A stretch of DNA of 64,000 nucleotides from an uncultured Prevotella sp. (GTDB lineage: Bacteria > Bacteroidota > Bacteroidia > Bacteroidales > Bacteroidaceae), in assembly GCA_900322175.1 (NCBI GenBank), contig ONYZ01000025.1, positions 1-64,000 on the forward strand, in the 5' to 3' direction. The position numbers and the translations under genes are program-made. The notes under the pieces were generated by a model. That model searched no databases. It saw only the letters and a program-made list of their open reading frames with translations, and was not told the origin of the DNA. Numbering within the stretch: the stretch's first letter is position 1; each line of letters starts with the position of its first letter. Of the stretch, positions 16,648 through 24,510 are shown piece after piece.

Positions 16648-19600
16648 CTAGAACAATAACTCTACACCTACTGTGAAGTTACGTGAGGCAGGATAGTCGC
16701 CTCTATCTACGCCACTCTGAATCTCGGGCTCATAGCCCTTATAATTGGTGATGGTGAAGAGGTTTGTAGCAGTTGCCGTCAGATGAATGTCTGTTTTAAT
16801 GAAACGTAGAGGAATGGTATAACCAAGCGTCAGTGTCTTGAGTTTGAAATAGTTGGAATCCTCCACAAAGCGACTGTCAATATAGCTGTACGGACGCACA
16901 TCTGTGACTGTTGGATAAGTGGTGCTGGGTTTAGCAGCTGTCCAACTGTCGAGAATCACTGATGATACGTTGTAACAGTCAGTGGGACTCTCCAGTGTAC
17001 GGCGCAATGAATTATAGATCTGTCCGTTGGCCGTACCCAGGAACTGTATAAAGGCATCGAAACGACCATATTTCAAGCTAGATGACAGTCCATAGGTTAT
17101 GTCCGGATGCGAGTGTCCTAAGATGACGCGGTCAAACTCGTTTACCTTACCGTCTCCATTGATATCACGGAACTTCTCCTGGCCTACCTTAGGACGGCTA
17201 CCATTCTGCGTAGGCAATTTAGAAATGTCTTCATCAGCCTGTACCACACCGTCGAACACAAGACCATAGAACGAACCTACAGATTCTCCTTTTCGTAGAA
17301 TGGTGTAACTGTTGACGTTCAACTCATCGTAATCGCCAAGACTAGTCACCTCGTTTTTATTGTAGCCCAGATTGCCCTGAATGTTCCAAAGGAGTCGCTT
17401 GTTTCTTATTGGTGTAAAATCGAGGGATACTTCAAAACCTCTGTTTACAACATTTCCTATGTTCTGGAGTTGAGACGAAACGCCATATTTGGCCACATCA
17501 ACAGGCACGGTGAGCAACAGGTCGAGGGTTTTCTTGTGGTAATACTCCAGCGTAACGCTTATGCGATCTTGCAAGAACGAGGCATCAAGACCTATATTAG
17601 CAGATACGGTGGTCTCCCACTTCAGATTACTATTGGCAGCATTCGACTTGGTATAGTGAACATTACCGCCAGTAGTACTGGTTGTATAGGCCGTAGAGTA
17701 TTGATAGTCGCCAATCTCCTGATTACCCAAGGTTCCTACAGAAGCACGGAGTTTCAGACTTGTCAGCCATTCCTGACTTTTAAGAAAACGTTCCTGATCA
17801 ACATTCCACGAAAGACCGAGCGAGGGGAACACACCCCAGTTGTGGTTATGCGAGAAACGTGACGAACGGTCGGCGCGAAATGTGGCCGTAGCGTTATATC
17901 TGTCAAGCAGCGTATAGTTGACACGTCCGATGAGTGAATGAAGGTTTGACGAACTCTCGCCAGAGAGCGGAGCAGCAAACAGACTACCACCCGACAAGTT
18001 ATTCTGCTTCAAGCTCTCATCAGTATACTTACTTGACGAGCCTGTCAGGAATGTACGATTGCTAGTTTGATAAGTATAGCCAATCAATGCATCGAGCTGG
18101 TGGTGCTTACCGAAATTGTGCCTATAGTTGAGTGTAAACTCCGTTTGCCAGGTCTCTAAGCGGCGCTTGGCGATGCTGCCAGTACCACCATTGGCAAGAC
18201 CCAAGGCTGTATAATGAGGTGCAAAATAGTTCTGCGTCAGATTGTCGATATCGAATCCGAAACTAGCCTTACCCGTCAGCCCTGGAATGATTTCATAATT
18301 CAGACTGGCATTACCGATGATATCGTCATCAATTGACTGGGCTACACTGTTCTCCAGATCCGACACAGGGTTCGCTGCGATGTCGCCCATAGCAAAGTAA
18401 GCATACTCATAAGGGTTGGTATAGTTGTATGAACCATCAGCTTTGTATACGGGAACTACAGGGGGCATGAGCAATGCGTAAGTAAGGGAGTTGGTGATTC
18501 CGCCCTGATAAGGCGAGGAATTGAACGATACACCTGTAGTGGTAGTAAGTCCGTCTTGCTTGTTGCGGCTCACGTTCAGCGCAGTCTCTATGGTCAGTCT
18601 GTCCGTAAGTTTACGGTCTACGTTCAGACGGAGTGCCGAACGATTGAAACCAGTGTTCAGCACAACACCCTTCTGGTCAACGATATTGGCTCCAAACAGA
18701 AATCGTGTCTTTTCGTCGCCACTGCTGATAGTCAGATTATGTGAATGACTGACTACCGAGCGTAGCACAGCATCCTGCCAGTCGGTGCCTGCACCCAGTG
18801 CCTCAATCTGGTCATCGGTATAGCCACCTTTATTATAGAAATACTGCTTCTGATAGCGAGCCCACTCTGTAGCATTCAGCACACTGAGCTTCTTCGACGG
18901 AGCGGCGTAGGTAAGCTGATAGTTATATTTTATGTTGGTTCCGTCACGCTTTGCCTTCTTCGTGGTAATGATGATGACACCATTGGCGCCACGAGAACCA
19001 TAGATGGCAGTAGCAGAAACGTCTTTTAGCACCTCTATAGACTCAATATCCTGAGGATTGATGAGACTCAACGGACTGATGCCGCCACTTATGCCTGTTC
19101 CACGTTCACCGGTATCGAGAGTACCACTCTCCTTATAATACAAGAAACCATCAATTACGTAGAGGGGATCATTGTTGGCACTGATGGAGTTGCCACCACG
19201 AATTCGTATGGAAGATCCACTGCCTGGCTGACCAGAGGTGGTAACCTGTACACCTGCCACAGAACCTGCCAAAAGAGCATCGGCCGTAGGAAGCACATTA
19301 CTATTCAACACGTCCTGGCTAACGGTAGTTACGCTACCAGTCAACTGGGTACGCTTCTGTGTGCCATAACCCACGATGACTACCTCGTCTAACTTATTGG
19401 AGTTGTCGATGAGTGCAAGATCTATAGGCTCATCGAAGTCGTATACATCAACATCCTGTGAACGATAGCCTACGTACTCTACACGCAGAGTCAGCGGGGC
19501 ATCCTTCTTGGTTCGCAACGAGAAGTTACCATCAGCGTCAGTAACCACGCCCAAGCCTTCCATTCCCGAGCTATGCTCGCCTACCCGTTGCCTTTCGCTC

Positions 19601-19734
19601 TTCACGATGACAGAGGCTCCAATGAGCGACTCACCGCTACGGGCATCGGTGATGTGACCGGTAATCAGGCCTTGCGCAACGGCCACTAAGGGCCCTATTG
19701 CAACAAGCGTTGCAACTAACAATCTCTTTACCAT
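16648..19734 (-). CDS. SusC/RagA family TonB-linked outer membrane protein
   Basis: 1028 residues: signal peptide, a carboxypeptidase-regulatory-like beta-sandwich (residues about 20-105), the SusC motif LDEVVIVGYGTQKRTQLTG, plug (residues about 115-240, with IRGGNSISANNDPLYVIDG), and a 22-strand barrel ending NFTVGVELLF. It forms the TonB-powered channel paired with the SusD gene downstream. A periplasmic binding protein precedes it by 17 bases, an unusual partner for SusC/D. The operon position right after a cysteine-rich leader ORF suggests regulated import of a sulfur compound or metal chelate. Confidence 0.93.
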   Translation of the reverse strand: MVKRLLVATLVAIGPLVAVAQGLITGHITDARSGESLIGASVIVKSERQRVGEHSSGMEGLGVVTDADGNFSLRTKKDAPLTLRVEYVGYRSQDVDVYDFDEPIDLALIDNSNKLDEVVIVGYGTQKRTQLTGSVTTVSQDVLNSNVLPTADALLAGSVAGVQVTTSGQPGSGSSIRIRGGNSISANNDPLYVIDGFLYYKESGTLDTGERGTGISGGISPLSLINPQDIESIEVLKDVSATAIYGSRGANGVIIITTKKAKRDGTNIKYNYQLTYAAPSKKLSVLNATEWARYQKQYFYNKGGYTDDQIEALGAGTDWQDAVLRSVVSHSHNLTISSGDEKTRFLFGANIVDQKGVVLNTGFNRSALRLNVDRKLTDRLTIETALNVSRNKQDGLTTTTGVSFNSSPYQGGITNSLTYALLMPPVVPVYKADGSYNYTNPYEYAYFAMGDIAANPVSDLENSVAQSIDDDIIGNASLNYEIIPGLTGKASFGFDIDNLTQNYFAPHYTALGLANGGTGSIAKRRLETWQTEFTLNYRHNFGKHHQLDALIGYTYQTSNRTFLTGSSSKYTDESLKQNNLSGGSLFAAPLSGESSSNLHSLIGRVNYTLLDRYNATATFRADRSSRFSHNHNWGVFPSLGLSWNVDQERFLKSQEWLTSLKLRASVGTLGNQEIGDYQYSTAYTTSTTGGNVHYTKSNAANSNLKWETTVSANIGLDASFLQDRISVTLEYYHKKTLDLLLTVPVDVAKYGVSSQLQNIGNVVNRGFEVSLDFTPIRNKRLLWNIQGNLGYNKNEVTSLGDYDELNVNSYTILRKGESVGSFYGLVFDGVVQADEDISKLPTQNGSRPKVGQEKFRDINGDGKVNEFDRVILGHSHPDITYGLSSSLKYGRFDAFIQFLGTANGQIYNSLRRTLESPTDCYNVSSVILDSWTAAKPSTTYPTVTDVRPYSYIDSRFVEDSNYFKLKTLTLGYTIPLRFIKTDIHLTATATNLFTITNYKGYEPEIQSGVDRGDYPASRNFTVGVELLF

Positions 19735-19751
19735 AAGTTCCTCTCTCCTTT

Positions 19752-20633
19752 TTATTTAAGATTCAACAATCCGAATTCGTGGTTATATTTTGTTCCCTGG
19801 GCAAGTACCCAATCCAAGAACTTGTTTACTTCATCGTCGGCATTATTCACACTGATGCCTACCTTCTCGATAGCCACTTCCGACACCTTACTGTTCTCGA
19901 GTGCTGTAAGCAGATCGTCGAGTGTACCGTTGTCGCTAAAGCTTTCAGCCAAGTCCTTCTTGACATCGAGCCCCACCAGCGACAGGTTGTCCTTAATGTG
20001 GCGACTCTCGAGGTCGAAGATGTTTGGCAGAGCGTTGAACGAAACACCCAGAGGATCCTTTGCAAGAGCTGTGTTCAGGAACAGGTCGTCGCCCGAGATA
20101 CGCTTGCCACGGAAACTGCTACTCTCCTCGCCGAAATTATGGGCGAACGATGAAGCTACTGATGTGGCGTTGCTGCCACTGTAAATGGTAATGGTTTCGA
20201 ATGTCTTGTTCTTTTTCACGTCCTCATCGAAATCATCGTTGAGGAAGAACAGTTGCTTTAGCTTCTTATTGTTAAGGTGCTTGCCTTCGAGCAGTCGGGC
20301 TGCCTCAGAGCTACGTGCGGTGATAGGCAGCACGGCTGTCTCTCCGAAATAAACGATCTGGCTAAAGTCTTTATCTTCGAGTACTACATTCAGGTCTGTA
20401 TTACCCTGTCCCTTTGCAATCTGGAATTCAACACCCGGCTGGGTCTTGGCATATTCCTTGATCCACTTCTCTACCAGTGGACGTGCAAAGCGTGGAGCTT
20501 TAATGGTTCTTACGGTTGTGTTGGTGGTATTGTTGGTACCGTTAACTTCGTTTACTTTTTTTCCCTCAGCCCAAACCTTGCTGTTCAGCCCGAGACTTAA
20601 AATCAATGCTATTGTAAATGCTATCTTTTTCAT
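19752..20633 (-). CDS. Periplasmic PstS-like substrate-binding protein
   Basis: 293 residues with a signal peptide (residues 1-22, ending VWAEG). The body fits the PBP_like_2/PstS-like fold: a lobe with VVYFGETAVLPITARSSEA-like features, the serine-rich ligand loop NATSVASSFAH and the hinge strand DPLGVSFNALPNIFD. Such proteins bind oxyanions such as phosphate or sulfate. No ABC permease is adjacent; instead SusC/SusD follow in the same operon. The start overlaps the end of the cysteine-run leader ORF by 68 bases, so its translation may be coupled to the leader. Confidence 0.7.
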   Translation of the reverse strand: MKKIAFTIALILSLGLNSKVWAEGKKVNEVNGTNNTTNTTVRTIKAPRFARPLVEKWIKEYAKTQPGVEFQIAKGQGNTDLNVVLEDKDFSQIVYFGETAVLPITARSSEAARLLEGKHLNNKKLKQLFFLNDDFDEDVKKNKTFETITIYSGSNATSVASSFAHNFGEESSSFRGKRISGDDLFLNTALAKDPLGVSFNALPNIFDLESRHIKDNLSLVGLDVKKDLAESFSDNGTLDDLLTALENSKVSEVAIEKVGISVNNADDEVNKFLDWVLAQGTKYNHEFGLLNLK

Positions 20634-20781
20634 ATTCCTTTCGTTTTGCTTGTTTATTACCTATTATTATATATACGCTTCCTTTCATTGTAATTGCCAT
20701 CATCTCACAACAACAGCACTCGCGCATTCTTGCCATGCAAGCGTTCATAGAACGGTTACGCATTCGATTCATTGTCTTCAT
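20566..20781 (-). CDS. Leader ORF with a run of four Cys codons
   Basis: 71 codons starting about 35 nt after the predicted transcription start and running 68 bases into the next gene in another frame. The peptide begins MKTMNRMRNRSMNACMARMR and then has E-C-C-C-C-E-M-M (Cys codons at 20707-20718). It is rich in Met, Arg and Cys and does not look like a folded protein. The position between promoter and first operon gene, the Cys run and the overlap with the next start suggest a translation-based sensor, either of cysteine supply or of a thiol-binding metal such as copper. I infer function from layout only. Confidence 0.6.
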   Translation of the reverse strand: MKTMNRMRNRSMNACMARMRECCCCEMMAITMKGSVYIIIGNKQAKRKEYEKDSIYNSIDFKSRAEQQGLG

Positions 20782-20822
20782 AACTTTAAACTCTTTTTAT
20801 ATGATTAATAACTTTATCTGGG

Positions 20823-20832
20823 TGCAAAGGTA
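20823..20832 (-). promoter_or_regulatory. -7 promoter box of the SusCD/TonB operon
   Basis: Reverse complement reads TACCTTTGCA. Transcription would begin near 20815, giving about 35 nt before the leader ORF ATG at 20781 and about 180 nt before the binding-protein gene. Confidence 0.75.
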
Positions 20833-20943
20833 CGGCGATTTTCGCAATCCCACAATCCCGTTTAATAGTCATTCCGCATACCACATTTTTGGTATTTTGG
20901 CATAAAACTTATCATTTTATGGCTATAATTCACTTTTTTACCT

Positions 20944-20952
20944 TATTTTTGC
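20944..20952 (+). promoter_or_regulatory. -7 promoter box of ridA
   Basis: TATTTTTGC matches TAnnTTTGC and lies about 58 bases before the ridA ATG. It is divergent from the operon promoter at 20823. Confidence 0.6.
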
Positions 20953-21010
20953 ATCCAGAAACAGTACTTTCAAGGAGTAACAATAATCAATAATTAATAT
21001 ACAAAACGCA

Positions 21011-21388
21011 ATGAAAAAGGTTATCAACACAAATCAGGCACCAGCTGCCATCGGGCCATATAGTCAGGCCATTAAAGTAGGAAACCTAGTTTACACATCA
21101 GGACAGATTCCTATCGATCCTGCTACAGGCAACTTTGTAGAAGGTGGCATCAAGGAACAGACCCGTCAATCGCTGACAAATATTAAGGCGATTCTTGAGG
21201 AAACAGGTTTATCAATGAACAATGTAATAAAGACTACTGTTTTCTTAGCCGATATGAACGACTTTGCGGATATGAACTCTGTGTATGCCGAGTTTTTCTC
21301 TGAGCCATATCCTACACGTTCGGCCGTTGCAGTAAAGACACTGCCCAAAGGAGCACTAGTAGAGATTGAGGTAGTTGCCGAAGAATAA
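21011..21388 (+). CDS. ridA: RidA family enamine/imine deaminase
   Basis: 125 residues, full length for the YjgF/YER057c/UK114 family. Motifs: [23 protein letters not shown], a conserved Thr-Thr-Val-Phe-Leu ([13 protein letters not shown]) and the C-terminal [21 protein letters not shown] with the catalytic Arg. RidA hydrolyses reactive 2-aminoacrylate and other enamines released by PLP enzymes acting on serine, threonine or cysteine. It is convergent with the cysteine-desulfurase/MetY operon, whose PLP enzymes could produce such intermediates; the functional link is an inference. Cytosolic. Confidence 0.95.
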   Translation: MKKVINTNQAPAAIGPYSQAIKVGNLVYTSGQIPIDPATGNFVEGGIKEQTRQSLTNIKAILEETGLSMNNVIKTTVFLADMNDFADMNSVYAEFFSEPYPTRSAVAVKTLPKGALVEIEVVAEE

Positions 21389-21396
21389 AAAACTCT

Positions 21397-21547
21397 CATC
21401 TCTCACATCATCATGACTCACATACAAAACCTTTTTTGATTCAACATTAATTTTGGGGTGAATTAATTCAAATCATCAAATGAATTAATTCAAACGATGT
21501 TTTGAATTAATTGACGGTTTTTGACAAGCATTTGTGTGTGAGAGATG
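21397..21547. repeat. CATCTCTCACA-bounded inverted-repeat element
   Basis: CATCTCTCACA (21397-21407) and TGTGAGAGATG (21537-21547) form an 11-bp perfect inverted repeat around the palindrome array at 21438-21525. The CATCTCTCA terminus is shared with the 88-bp inverted repeat at 46659-47018. It lies between the convergent ridA and JAMM genes and may form a large 3' hairpin. Confidence 0.6.
21438..21525. repeat. 22-bp-phased GAATTAATTC palindrome array
   Basis: Units start at 21438 (GATTCAAC), 21460 and 21482 (both GAATTAATTCAAA) and 21504 (GAATTAATTGAC), an exact 22-bp period. The cores GAATTAATTC are perfect 10-bp palindromes. Confidence 0.8.
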
Positions 21548-21563
21548 AAGTTAGAGATGAACC

Positions 21564-21962
21564 TTATAAATGTACTTCCTTATCCACCACTTCACCATTC
21601 AATATCTTGAACGAGTTCAGGTGCACGCCTTCGTATAATGACAGGATGGCGTAGCGGATATTCGGGTCGTTGGCCAAACGAAGATCTTCCTGCGAAGGAC
21701 GCGAAGGCGAAGCAGGATGACTATGCCAATTGGCGAGAATCTTCAAACCATTCTGACGAGCGTACTTCAGGGCAGCAAACTGATCCTTGGGAGCAAAAGA
21801 AAAATGCTCTGGCGAATGGTCAACATTCTCCATCCAATAGTTCTCAGTAACCACGTCACCCTCATCAGAGGTTACGCCCAGCAGGTATCCGCACGTCTCG
21901 TTGGGTGCGTCCTGCCGGGCCTGGTTAATCAATTCATCAATAATCTCTTGTGGAATTCTCAT
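21564..21962 (-). CDS. JAMM/M67 family metallopeptidase (carrier-processing type)
   Basis: 132 residues. The JAMM zinc motif is complete: Glu in NETCGYLLG, then NWHSHPASPSRPSQEDLRLA (HxH...S..D). Small bacterial JAMM enzymes next to ThiS-like carriers (for example QbsD in Pseudomonas and HcyD in Wolinella) trim residues after the C-terminal Gly-Gly of the carrier or release a product from it. Here the carrier three genes upstream ends GGGSL, so removal of Ser-Leu is the expected activity. It is the last gene of the operon, three bases after the E1-like gene. Cytosolic. Confidence 0.9.
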   Translation of the reverse strand: MRIPQEIIDELINQARQDAPNETCGYLLGVTSDEGDVVTENYWMENVDHSPEHFSFAPKDQFAALKYARQNGLKILANWHSHPASPSRPSQEDLRLANDPNIRYAILSLYEGVHLNSFKILNGEVVDKEVHL

Positions 21963-21965
21963 TGT

Positions 21966-22772
21966 TCAATGTTTTAAATCACATGCCGCCTGTTCGTAAT
22001 CTATCAGATGATCGATAGTTGGATTTGTACCGCAGATAACGCAAGAGTCGCGATGTTTCACTGTTACAGTGCGGAACTGCATGGTCTTTGCATCGAATGT
22101 AAGCAGACGATTGGTAAGTAATTCGCCAACACCCGTAAAATACTTAAGTGTCTCAGCAGCCTGAATGGTTCCAAGCATACCTGCGATAGCTCCCAATACT
22201 CCTGCCTGCGAGCATGTAGGTACTGCACCTACTGGAGGTGGCTCCTTGAACATACAGCGATAGCAAGCTGTGCCAGGCAGATGTGTAAATGTCTGGCCGT
22301 TAAAGCGTAATATACCACCATGCGAGAAAGGCTTACCGGCCATCACACAGGCATCGTTGATAAGGAACTTCACTGGGAAGTTGTCTGTACCATCAACTAT
22401 GAAATCGTACTCTTTAATAATATCAAGTGCATTTGCCGAGTTAAGAAACTCATAGTAGGTATCTACCTTTACATCAGGATTGATAGCTTCAATCTTTTCC
22501 TTAGCACTCTGCACTTTAGGCACATTCACGTCTTTGGTGAAATGTATTATCTGGCGCTGCAGATTACTAAGATCTACCACATCGGCATCGATAATACCAA
22601 TCCTACCAATACCTGCAGCAGCGAGGTAGAGCGAGACAGGAGCACCAAGTCCACCTGCACCTACCACAAGTACCTTGGCATTCATTATCTTCTCCTGTCC
22701 CTCTACACCTACATCCTGCAAAAGTATGTGGCGAGAATAACGCTGGATTTGTTCTTCAGTGAAATCTCTCAT
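21966..22772 (-). CDS. HesA/MoeB/ThiF family E1-like adenylyltransferase
   Basis: 268 residues. E1-like features: RYSRHILLQDVGVEGQEK, the nucleotide-binding loop VVGAGGLGAPVSLYLAAAG, DADVVDLSNLQRQIIH, and two CxxC pairs (CYRCMF, CVICG) that would hold a structural zinc. Enzymes of this class adenylate the C-terminal glycine of a ThiS/MoaD-like protein so that sulfur can be added as a thiocarboxylate. The gene overlaps the carrier gene by four bases (ATGA), so they are translated together. It is probably the HcyF/ThiF equivalent of this operon rather than molybdopterin MoeB, because no moa/moe genes are present. Confidence 0.92.
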   Translation of the reverse strand: MRDFTEEQIQRYSRHILLQDVGVEGQEKIMNAKVLVVGAGGLGAPVSLYLAAAGIGRIGIIDADVVDLSNLQRQIIHFTKDVNVPKVQSAKEKIEAINPDVKVDTYYEFLNSANALDIIKEYDFIVDGTDNFPVKFLINDACVMAGKPFSHGGILRFNGQTFTHLPGTACYRCMFKEPPPVGAVPTCSQAGVLGAIAGMLGTIQAAETLKYFTGVGELLTNRLLTFDAKTMQFRTVTVKHRDSCVICGTNPTIDHLIDYEQAACDLKH

Positions 22773-22981
22773 AAAGAGCCTCCTCCCATAAAGTATAGAA
22801 AATCAACTACGTCACCTTCCTTTATCTGCAAGCCGTCCCATTCGGTACGGTCCACGAAGTCATCGTTCACCTGTACACTTACCATATCGGGCTGCAATAC
22901 GTTGTTCAACTTTATCAACTCTGTGAGACTGAGGGGTAACTGTACTTCCTGTGCCTCTCCGTTTACTAATATCTTTGCCAT
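22769..22981 (-). CDS. ThiS/MoaD-like sulfur carrier protein ending GGGSL
   Basis: 70 residues with a beta-grasp pattern: AKILVNGEAQEV, SLTELIKLNNV, VSVQVNDDFVDRTEWDGLQI, KEGDVVDFLYFMGGGSL. Normal ThiS ends at Gly-Gly; here Ser-Leu follow, so the protein must be trimmed before it can be adenylated. The adjacent JAMM peptidase and E1 enzyme supply those steps. Thiamine synthesis is unlikely because no other thi genes are present. With MetY and the cysteine desulfurase in the operon, delivery of sulfide for homocysteine formation, as in the HcyS system of Wolinella, is the best reading. It starts two bases after the desulfurase stop. Confidence 0.9.
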   Translation of the reverse strand: MAKILVNGEAQEVQLPLSLTELIKLNNVLQPDMVSVQVNDDFVDRTEWDGLQIKEGDVVDFLYFMGGGSL

Positions 22982-22983
22982 TT

Positions 22984-24510
22984 TTATCTGCCTATTATTT
23001 TCTTAATTGCAATTACTAACTTGTCTACATCCTCGCGTGTATTATAAAGCGCAAAGGTTGGACGAACGCTCATTTCATATCCAAGAGCACGCAGAGCTGG
23101 TTGAGCACAATGGTGGCCTGCTCTAACTGCTATGCCTTCCTTGTCGAGTAGTGTTCCTACCTCGGGCACAGGAATACCATCTAGGACAAAGCTAACAACC
23201 GAAACACGATTTTTGGGATTAGCAAGAAGCGTAAGCCCAGGAATCAGCGCAAGTTGTTCGCGTGCATACTCTGTAAGTTGGTGCTCGTGGTGCTCGATAT
23301 TACGCAAACCGATCTGACTTACATAATCGAGTGCCGCCCCCAATCCGATAGCATCGGCAACATTTGGAGTTCCAGCCTCGAAACGTGCTGGTGGTTGGTT
23401 GTATTCTGTACGCTCGATGGTAACATCCTTAATCATATTACCACCACCCTGCCATGGCTGCATCTTGTCGAGCAATTCCTTACGACCATATACCACACCT
23501 ATTCCATTAGGACCATATATCTTATGACCACTAAATACAAAGAAATCGGCTCCTAACTGTTGTACATCCACTGGTGTGTGCGCAATCGACTGAGCTCCAT
23601 CTATAAGCACAGGAATATTGTGTGCATGGGCGATTTCGATTATGCGACGAACATCATTGATAGTACCATAGGTATTATTAACATGTCCTACCGAAACAAA
23701 CCGAGTACGCGGTGTGATGATTCGCTCGAACTCAGAGAGTATCAGGTCACCATTCTTATCTGTAGGAATTGCACGCAGAGTGGCTCCTTTCTCCTGGCAA
23801 ACACGCTGCCAGGGCACAATGTTAGCGTGATGGTCAAGCTCGCTGACGATAACATCATCACCTGGTGTGAGGAACTGGCGTCCATAGGTTTGCGCCACAA
23901 GATTAATACCCTCGGTGGTTCCACGCACAAAGATTATCTCCTCGCTAGTGGCGGCGTTGATGAATCGCTGCACTTTTTCGCGAGCCTCCTCGTATGCATC
24001 GGTAGCGCGGGCAGCCAACGTATGTGCACCACGATGAATATTGGAATTGTATGTACGATAATACTCCGATATCTTATCAATAACCTGATTAGGTTTCTGT
24101 GTTGTAGCTCCATTGTCCAGCCAAACCAGATCATGACCATTCACCTTCTGCTGCAACACAGGGAAGTCGCGCTTTATCTGCTCTGAATTCAGAGTATCAG
24201 CCTCCTCATAGTGCAGGTCGCGCAGCTTCTGTGTCTCAGGTATGCCGATACCGAAGCCATCATCCTTGGGTAGCGACGAGGTACTAGCATCTTCATCGCC
24301 GATATATGGCAGTTCGCCATACCCACTGCCACCAGCCAGCAGCGCATTGAAGCCTGTCGCGAGCTCTTCGAGGTTCAGGGTTTCGTCAGGCAAAACGCTC
24401 TGACGAACCTCCTGTAACTCCTCAGGACAATACTTCTGTGCTACCTGCCTCAGCAGTTCAAACCCAGGGTCCTGTATTCCGTATCCGTTTATATTCTGAA
24501 TATCTATCAT
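22984..24510 (-). CDS. Cysteine desulfurase with N-terminal extension (probable encapsulin cargo)
   Basis: 508 residues against about 405 for ordinary SufS. Residues from about 107 form a complete class V PLP enzyme: LDNGATTQKP, FVRGTTEGINLVAQTYG, SELDHHANIVPWQ, the PLP-lysine in FSGHKIYGPNGIG, and the persulfide cysteine in RAGHHCAQPALRALG. The first 105 residues are low-complexity and Gly/Ser/Asp-rich, like the disordered targeting region of cysteine desulfurases loaded into family 2 encapsulins. Its ATG overlaps the shell gene stop by one base (TAATG), so cargo and shell are translationally coupled. It would release sulfane sulfur from cysteine inside the compartment. Confidence 0.9.
   Translation of the reverse strand: MIDIQNINGYGIQDPGFELLRQVAQKYCPEELQEVRQSVLPDETLNLEELATGFNALLAGGSGYGELPYIGDEDASTSSLPKDDGFGIGIPETQKLRDLHYEEADTLNSEQIKRDFPVLQQKVNGHDLVWLDNGATTQKPNQVIDKISEYYRTYNSNIHRGAHTLAARATDAYEEAREKVQRFINAATSEEIIFVRGTTEGINLVAQTYGRQFLTPGDDVIVSELDHHANIVPWQRVCQEKGATLRAIPTDKNGDLILSEFERIITPRTRFVSVGHVNNTYGTINDVRRIIEIAHAHNIPVLIDGAQSIAHTPVDVQQLGADFFVFSGHKIYGPNGIGVVYGRKELLDKMQPWQGGGNMIKDVTIERTEYNQPPARFEAGTPNVADAIGLGAALDYVSQIGLRNIEHHEHQLTEYAREQLALIPGLTLLANPKNRVSVVSFVLDGIPVPEVGTLLDKEGIAVRAGHHCAQPALRALGYEMSVRPTFALYNTREDVDKLVIAIKKIIGR

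Noticed and set aside
10772..20633. A polysaccharide utilisation locus
   Set aside because: SusC/SusD are present, but there is no glycoside hydrolase, lyase, esterase or hybrid sensor in the operon; partner genes point to metal or sulfur uptake.
21966..22981. A thiamine or molybdopterin synthesis locus
   Set aside because: A ThiS/MoaD-like carrier and E1 are present, but no thiG, thiH, moaE or other pathway genes; MetY, JAMM and desulfurase point to a different use.
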